Below, piece by piece: positions 59,508-64,000 of a stretch of DNA of 64,000 nucleotides. Position numbers and translations under genes: made by a program. Origin of the DNA: Rhodococcus marinonascens NBRC 14363 (GTDB lineage Bacteria > Actinomycetota > Actinomycetes > Mycobacteriales > Mycobacteriaceae); assembly GCF_001894885.1 (NCBI RefSeq), contig NZ_BCXB01000001.1, forward strand, positions 372,001 through 436,000. The letters run 5' to 3'. The number at the start of each line of letters is the position of its first letter. Position 1 is the first letter of the stretch. The notes below the pieces were generated by a model. That model searched no databases. It saw only the letters and a program-made list of their open reading frames with translations, and had not been told where the DNA came from.

Positions 59508-59545
59508 TCAGCGTCCTGATCAGGCCTCAGCGTCCTGATCAGGCC
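59508..59545. repeat. Perfect 19-bp tandem duplication between two convergent genes
   Basis: TCAGCGTCCTGATCAGGCC occurs twice in direct succession (59508-59526 and 59527-59545). It contains the palindrome CCTGATCAGG. The second copy overlaps the TGA stop of the minus-strand gene (complement of TCA at 59539-59541). It may serve as a terminator for both genes. Confidence 0.85.
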
Positions 59546-60030
59546 GTCTTGATCGACCAGACGGCCCGGGCATGTGGCAGTCCCTCCTCGTCGACGACTG
59601 CAGAGGGCAATTGGATCTCGACTCCGGCCAGCTGCAAGTCCTCCGACGAAGGCACGGTCACGGCACGGGTCTCACCGGCGCGGTGCGTCTTTTCCAGAAT
59701 GACGGGTCCGCCCGACGCGTCCTGGTAGAGGGCGAAGATGCGCCAAGGCGCGTTGACGATTTCCGGTGGCAGCGACAGTTGCAGGGGGTAGCCGGGGGGA
59801 ACGTCGAGTTCGGTGATTCCGCCGCTTTCGCAGTCCTCGAGGTACAGGTTGCAATACCCGAAGGGAATCACCTGCTCGGATCGGTCGTGCGCGAAGGCCG
59901 TGATCACGGGCAGACGGGTCGGCGAGTCGCGAACGAGTGTGTAGAGGACTCCGACGAAGGCCACCAGGACCACTACCAGTCCCGCTGCCGACAAAGCCAG
60001 GATCTTCTTGGTGCGCAACTGCATGCTCAC
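59539..60030 (-). CDS. DUF2771 domain-containing protein
   Basis: 163 residues. An N-terminal membrane anchor (ILALSAAGLVVVLVAFVGVL, about residues 10-29) and an extracellular beta-rich domain (VIPFGYCNLYLEDCESGGIT with two Cys, then WRIFALYQDASGGPVILEKT). This is the DUF2771 lipoprotein/secreted family restricted to mycolata. It starts directly after the MFS gene's stop (1-bp gap), so it is the last gene of that operon. Confidence 0.85.
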   Translation of the reverse strand: MSMQLRTKKILALSAAGLVVVLVAFVGVLYTLVRDSPTRLPVITAFAHDRSEQVIPFGYCNLYLEDCESGGITELDVPPGYPLQLSLPPEIVNAPWRIFALYQDASGGPVILEKTHRAGETRAVTVPSSEDLQLAGVEIQLPSAVVDEEGLPHARAVWSIKTA

Positions 60031-61731
60031 TTACTTCACACTTCCTGTCGATCGGCCGACCCGGTGGGTCGAGAGAGGGTCGGCTACTTCTTGTTCTGCC
60101 AAGTCGGGGCGTTTTCCACCGAGTCCTGGCAGCAGCGTGTTCCCGCGATAGGTGAGGATGGTCTGGACGAGTCCGACGGTCATGACGGCCGACACCACCG
60201 AGAACCCGATCCAGTATTCGGTAGGCAGCAGGACGCCCAGCGCACCACCGACCACCCAGCTCAGCTGGAGAACCGTCTCAGATCGTCCGAATCCCGACGC
60301 GATCGATTCTTCGGGGAGGTCGTGCTGAAGCGACGCGTCCAGCGATACCTTGGCCAGCGCGCTCGCCGCAGACGCGACGAGGGTGGCCAGCGCTGCCGTC
60401 ATCAGGTTGTCGGTGACGGCAGCGATCACGGCGATGATCCACACCGCGCCCGTGCATCGCAGGACGATCAGCGCGGGACGGCCGAGTTTGAGCCGGGCAC
60501 CGGTTGCGTTGCCGGAGAAGTTGCCGATAGCGGCGGCCGCACCGATGAGTCCGAGCATGGCTGCCTGGACGAGGGGTTCGTGGTCGGTTCGAGATTTCGC
60601 GACGAACGCGATGTACAGGGTCAAGAATCCGGTGAGGACACGGATGGTGCTGTTGCCCCACAGCCCGGTGATCACCGCTCGGCCCAGCGGTTGTCTGCGT
60701 CTACCCGACTTCGTCGCAGCGGCCGAGTCGGGCTGCGACTTCGTCTCAGCGGTGGAGTCGGGCTGCATCAAGGGGGTGCGGCTGATGACCTCAGTCACCT
60801 GGTCGCCGCCGTGATATTTGAGAGTGGCCGGAACCTCGCCCTCGGTGACCTCGACCCACGACGGGATGCGCATGCTGAGATACGCGCCGAGCGCGGTGGT
60901 GACCGCTGCCAGCCACAGTGCGCCGACGGAACCGGCAGCGAGCGCCAACCCGCCGGCAATAGCGCCGGCGCCGATGGTGCCGCCGAGGAGGCCGAACACG
61001 GTGAGCCGGGAATTGACTCGCACGAGGTCGATCTCCGGTGGTAGTACGCGCGGGGTGACCGCGCTCTTGAGCACCGAGAAGGACTTGCTGAGCACCATCA
61101 TGCCCAGCGCGGCCGGGTAAAGCATCCAACTGTCGAAATTGAAGACGAGAACGAGCGCAAGCGCGGTCCGCAGTCCGAACGACGTGGCGAGGGCGACTCG
61201 GCGGCCGTGCTGCAGTCGGTCCAGCATCGGGCCGATCAGCGGGGCGATCACCGCGAACGGGGCGATCGTGATGAGTAGGTACAGCGCGACCTTGGTCTTG
61301 TCCTCACCGGTTGCGGCGGAGAAGAACAGGGTGTTGGCGAGAGCGACCGCAATGGCAGCGTCCGTCGCGAAGTTTGCCATCACCGCGTAGGTGAGTGCGG
61401 TGAGTCCCGACTTGTCCGCACCGTCGGCCTTCGCCGCGCGATGGAATGTCGCGATGCCCCTGTTGGTGAGTTCGCGGCTTCGCATCGCCGCAACTCGCGT
61501 CACCGTGAGCCTGCGCGGCATCGGGGGCGCCTTGGGCGCATCCGCCGAATCCTCGTCGGCGCGCGTTCGTGATTCGCCGCCGACCGGGTGAAGGGGAGGG
61601 AGGGGCGAGCGCCGGCCTCCTACGCGGGCCGCAGGCGGGTATTTGTCGTAGCCGGGATGGGCGGTGGGCCCGAACTTCTCGTCGGGAGCCCAACCGCCGC
61701 CCGAGTCGTAGGGTTCACGCGGTCCGGTCAC
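60031..61731 (-). CDS. MFS-type transporter, 12-TM, conserved in mycolata
   Basis: 566 residues. A long basic/Pro-rich cytoplasmic N-terminus (about 95 residues) precedes the first TM helix (LTALTYAVMANFATDAAIAV). MFS features are LIGPMLDRLQHGRRVALATS (motif A), the second-half GVLLPTEYWIGFSVVSAVMT and several hydrophobic blocks. A loop insert holds a duplicated PDSTAETKSQ/PDSAAATKSG repeat. It shares its position next to DUF2771 with homologues in related genomes. Substrate unknown. Confidence 0.82.
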   Translation of the reverse strand: MTGPREPYDSGGGWAPDEKFGPTAHPGYDKYPPAARVGGRRSPLPPLHPVGGESRTRADEDSADAPKAPPMPRRLTVTRVAAMRSRELTNRGIATFHRAAKADGADKSGLTALTYAVMANFATDAAIAVALANTLFFSAATGEDKTKVALYLLITIAPFAVIAPLIGPMLDRLQHGRRVALATSFGLRTALALVLVFNFDSWMLYPAALGMMVLSKSFSVLKSAVTPRVLPPEIDLVRVNSRLTVFGLLGGTIGAGAIAGGLALAAGSVGALWLAAVTTALGAYLSMRIPSWVEVTEGEVPATLKYHGGDQVTEVISRTPLMQPDSTAETKSQPDSAAATKSGRRRQPLGRAVITGLWGNSTIRVLTGFLTLYIAFVAKSRTDHEPLVQAAMLGLIGAAAAIGNFSGNATGARLKLGRPALIVLRCTGAVWIIAVIAAVTDNLMTAALATLVASAASALAKVSLDASLQHDLPEESIASGFGRSETVLQLSWVVGGALGVLLPTEYWIGFSVVSAVMTVGLVQTILTYRGNTLLPGLGGKRPDLAEQEVADPLSTHRVGRSTGSVK

Positions 61732-61801
61732 ACCTCAATTCTGTCCTAGTCGGGTGACATGTGACCGGGCAACCCCAGGCAATGCTGGTCATTGCGGCCT
61801 G

Positions 61802-62596
61802 TCAGGGAACGAACCGCACCTCGTACATGCGTGGCCAGTACTTTCCCGTGAGTAGGAAGCGGTCGGTTCCCGGAATCTGGGCGATGCCGTTGAGGACGTC
61901 GATGGCACGTGGGCCCGGCGGGAGCGCAGCGCGCAGGGCAGAGGCATCGATCATTGCTTCGACCCGGCCATCCGCAGGATCGAGGCGGGCAACGGTGTCG
62001 GTGGTCCAGATGTTTGCATAGATCGAGCCGTCGTCTGCGCACTCGAGTTCGTTGAGATTGGTCAGTGGAACCCCGTCACGCATTGCCTCGACGGTCCGCC
62101 GGGGTTCGAACGTCGCGGGGTCCCGGAAGGTGAGGGTGGATGAACCGTCGCTCGTGACGAGAAGATCGGGCAACGCGCAGATACCCCACCCCTCGCCGTC
62201 GAACGGGACCCTGCGCTGCTCGGCGAGGGTGGTGCGATCCCGGACGATGGCGAAGCCGTCGCGCCACGTCAACTGCCAGACGGCGCCGTCGCTCACCGTG
62301 ATGCCCTCCCCGAACAGGGGCGCCGGCAAATCGGCTCGCGCACGGACGATTCCGCTGTCGAGATCGGTTGCCTGCACCCAGGACTCACCTGGCCGCCCCG
62401 TCCCCTCCAGTAAATCGGTGCCGTCGATCTCGAGCCCCTGGGTGAAGGCGTTCGGGTCGTGGTCGAGGGTTCGGACTATCTCGACGTGCAGATCGACGGC
62501 GGACACACCCGGCGATGCGGGACTTTGCGGGGCGCAGGCGGTGACCACCCAGGCCATCGTGAACAGGGCTGCGACGAGGTTCCGGCGACCGGTCAT
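61802..62596 (-). CDS. Glutaminyl-peptide cyclotransferase (glutamine cyclotransferase, beta-propeller)
   Basis: 264 residues. A lipoprotein signal peptide (LVAALFTMAWVVTACAPQSP with VTAC lipobox). The five-bladed propeller contains DPNAFTQGLEIDGTDLLEGT, GEGITVSDGAVWQLTWRDG and GWGICALPDLLVTSDGSSTL, then VLNGIAQIPGTDRFLLTGKY. These are the plant/bacterial type QC motifs. The ATG at 62596 starts the signal peptide. It converts N-terminal glutamine to pyroglutamate on peptides at the cell surface. Divergent from the DUF3027 gene, 59 bp apart. Confidence 0.88.
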   Translation of the reverse strand: MTGRRNLVAALFTMAWVVTACAPQSPASPGVSAVDLHVEIVRTLDHDPNAFTQGLEIDGTDLLEGTGRPGESWVQATDLDSGIVRARADLPAPLFGEGITVSDGAVWQLTWRDGFAIVRDRTTLAEQRRVPFDGEGWGICALPDLLVTSDGSSTLTFRDPATFEPRRTVEAMRDGVPLTNLNELECADDGSIYANIWTTDTVARLDPADGRVEAMIDASALRAALPPGPRAIDVLNGIAQIPGTDRFLLTGKYWPRMYEVRFVP

Positions 62597-62655
62597 CAGA
62601 CCAGCATGACAGCCCAGGTGGGCGCGCACTTGTGATGGTGCGGCAAACTGGTGGT

Positions 62656-63492
62656 GTGAGTGTTGCTTCTTCCGATGAGCGCGCAGCGGTGCGCCCCGTA
62701 CTGACCCATGCCGCCGACCTTGCCCGTACCGCATTGCTCGAACTGCAGGACGGGGGAGTCGGCGACTACCTGGATGTCGCGTACGAGGACGAGTGCGCCG
62801 CGACACACCGCTTCGCTGCCGACCTTCCGGGCTACCGGGGCTGGCAATGGGTGGTGGTGGTGGCTGCCGGTCCCGAATCGGACCGCGCCACTATCAGTGA
62901 AATTGCCCTCCTCCCCGGACCCGATGCCTTGGTCGCACCAGAGTGGATTCCGTGGGACCAGCGCATCCGCCCGGGCGACCTGTCCGCAGGCGATCTACTG
63001 GCGCCCTCCGCCGGTGACCCCCGGCTTGTCCCCGGCTACGTCGCGAACGGCGACCCGGAGGTCGACGACGTCGCACTCGCACTCGGTATGGGTCGCAGAC
63101 AGGTGATGAGCCTCGAAGGTCGCCTCGATGCGGCTCAGCGTTGGCACGACGGCGACTTCGGACCCGATTCCGATATGGCCAAGGCTGCGCCGTCGACGTG
63201 CGAGCTATGTGGGTTCTATCTTCCGCTCGCGGGGTCGATGCGCGCGTCGTTCGGGGTGTGCGGCAATGAGATGGCTGCAGACGGGCATGTCGTCGACGCA
63301 ATGTTCGGATGCGGAGCACACTCCGACACCACGCTGCCGTCGGGCGCGGGCTCACCGCAATACGACGCCTACGATGACGGCGCCATCGAGGTCGTCGAAC
63401 AGCCCCAGTCCCAGTCCCAGGCAGAGGGTGTCGGCGAGTCAGGGTCTGCTACTGAATCGGCTGCGGCCGAGGACCCCACATCGACCAGCTAG
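62656..63492 (+). CDS. DUF3027 domain-containing protein
   Basis: 278 residues from a GTG (VSVASSDERAAVRPVLTHAA). Conserved features: VGDYLDVAYEDECAATHRFA, YRGWQWVVVVAAGPESDRAT, WIPWDQRIRPGDLSAGDLLA and CELCGFYLPLAGSMRASFGV, a C-x2-C that may bind zinc with the later CGNEMAADGHVVDAMFGCGA. The C-terminus is Gln/Ser/Glu-rich low complexity. Mycolata-restricted and of unknown function. The downstream ATPase gene overlaps its end. Confidence 0.85.
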   Translation: MSVASSDERAAVRPVLTHAADLARTALLELQDGGVGDYLDVAYEDECAATHRFAADLPGYRGWQWVVVVAAGPESDRATISEIALLPGPDALVAPEWIPWDQRIRPGDLSAGDLLAPSAGDPRLVPGYVANGDPEVDDVALALGMGRRQVMSLEGRLDAAQRWHDGDFGPDSDMAKAAPSTCELCGFYLPLAGSMRASFGVCGNEMAADGHVVDAMFGCGAHSDTTLPSGAGSPQYDAYDDGAIEVVEQPQSQSQAEGVGESGSATESAAAEDPTSTS

Positions 63493-64000
63493 CCGACCCT
63501 TTCGGCACCCGTGGGCTGCGTGATTCGACGCTGCTCGCCTGGCGCACATCCCCCACTCGACTGCGTGAGGACGCCGCCGCCGAGTCCGACCTGGCCCGCG
63601 CCGGCTACCGCGACCGACTACTGACCGAACTGGCGCAGAACGCCGCCGACGCCGCGGCCCGTGCCGAAGTGCCCGGTGAGCTGTCCGTGCACCTGGACGG
63701 ACGGGTTCTGACGGTATCCAACACCGGCGCCCCGCTCGACGAACCGGGAGTCCAGGCGCTGGTCGCGTTGCGGGCGTCGAACAAGGCGGCGGGAACGGTC
63801 GGCCGCTACGGAGTCGGGTTCACGGCGGTGTTGTCGGTGAGCGAGGAGATCGAGGTTCGGTCGACATCTGGTTCCATCCTGTTCTCCGCCGTCCGGACTC
63901 GGTCAGCCTTGACGGACGTCGACGGAGCGGATCCGGGACCGGTTGTGCCGGTCCTCCGACTGGCGTGGCCGACCGAAAACCGCCCCGCCTCGGGAGCGGC
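63456..64000 (+). CDS. HSP90/sacsin-type ATP-binding protein, N-terminal part (3' end outside window)
   Basis: The frame opens after an in-frame stop at 63453-63455 and stays open to the window edge. The GHKL nucleotide-binding fold is clear: LLTELAQNAADAAARAEVPG (N-box with the metal-binding Asn) and VGRYGVGFTAVLSVSEEIEV (G-box). Between the stop and the first recognisable motif there is no ATG, GTG or TTG, so the start is either a rare codon (ATC, CTG) or is affected by an error. It overlaps or abuts the 3' end of the DUF3027 gene. Role unknown. Confidence 0.75.
   Translation, partial: MGCGRGPHIDQLADPFGTRGLRDSTLLAWRTSPTRLREDAAAESDLARAGYRDRLLTELAQNAADAAARAEVPGELSVHLDGRVLTVSNTGAPLDEPGVQALVALRASNKAAGTVGRYGVGFTAVLSVSEEIEVRSTSGSILFSAVRTRSALTDVDGADPGPVVPVLRLAWPTENRPASGA

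Noticed and set aside
1-64000. CRISPR arrays, rRNA genes or complete insertion sequences
   Set aside because: No regularly spaced direct repeats, no rRNA sequence and no intact transposase with terminal repeats were seen.

Overview
The window is a chromosomal stretch from a high-GC, mycolic-acid-producing actinobacterium, most likely Rhodococcus or a close Nocardiaceae relative. Reasons: the gene order of the last 14 kb (helicase XPB, helicase-associated protein, rpf, yccF, cold-shock protein, DUF2771, MFS, DUF3027) follows the order I recall for the corresponding block of mycobacterial genomes; there is a KstR-like TetR regulator, F420-type flavoproteins, many GTG starts, an HspR-type heat-shock operator, and ECF41-type and OhrR regulation of actinobacterial style.

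Layout. 1-2.8 kb is the end of a decayed integrative element: an NmrA-like 3' end, an SRPBCC protein, a frameshifted rolling-circle Rep gene and, as boundary, the 3' half of tRNA-Phe (an att scar). 3-20 kb is core metabolism and stress: TetR, a flippase-like membrane protein, a VIT-type metal transporter, transposase and beta-propeller wrecks, universal stress protein, CYTH-CHAD protein, pseudouridine synthase, secreted CocE-type hydrolase, SDR, the ohr/ohrR pair, a TPP-riboswitch operon (SDR plus flavin monooxygenase), a methyltransferase and a HAIR-controlled ClpC-like ATPase. 20.4-26.9 kb is an accessory block bracketed by two copies of one sequence (a hairpin plus the 5' part of a small gene). 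It holds a drug-efflux MFS, an MDR oxidoreductase, polyketide-synthase scraps, a WYL regulator behind a perfect 14-bp inverted repeat, an IS3 scrap and an AT-rich orphan membrane gene.

26.9-50.5 kb: an acyl-CoA lyase/CoA-transferase operon, metE, DAHP synthase preceded by an aromatic leader peptide (YFWF), AlkB, a secreted protein, a DUF4185 protein, an MMPL transporter, a solitary ectoine hydroxylase, LysE, a PepSY membrane protein pair, then a scarred area (oxalyl-CoA decarboxylase and FAD-dehydrogenase fragments, a duplicated 5' end of a VOC gene, a frameshifted saccharopine-dehydrogenase-like gene translationally coupled to a TetR). After that come AraC/aminotransferase, the ECF41 sigma/carboxymuconolactone decarboxylase pair, an F420-type oxidoreductase and a GNAT enzyme. 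50.5-64 kb is the conserved block named above. Its outstanding feature is a tandem duplication of an rpf unit in which each copy carries a perfect CRP-type site and a long leader with the c-di-AMP (ydaO) riboswitch signature, plus a leftover piece of yccF between the copies.

The most interesting regulatory logic lies in four leaders: the TPP riboswitch over an operon with no known thiamine gene, the YFWF leader before DAHP synthase, the CRP plus c-di-AMP control of two rpf genes, and the WYL-gene palindrome that overlaps the ribosome binding site.
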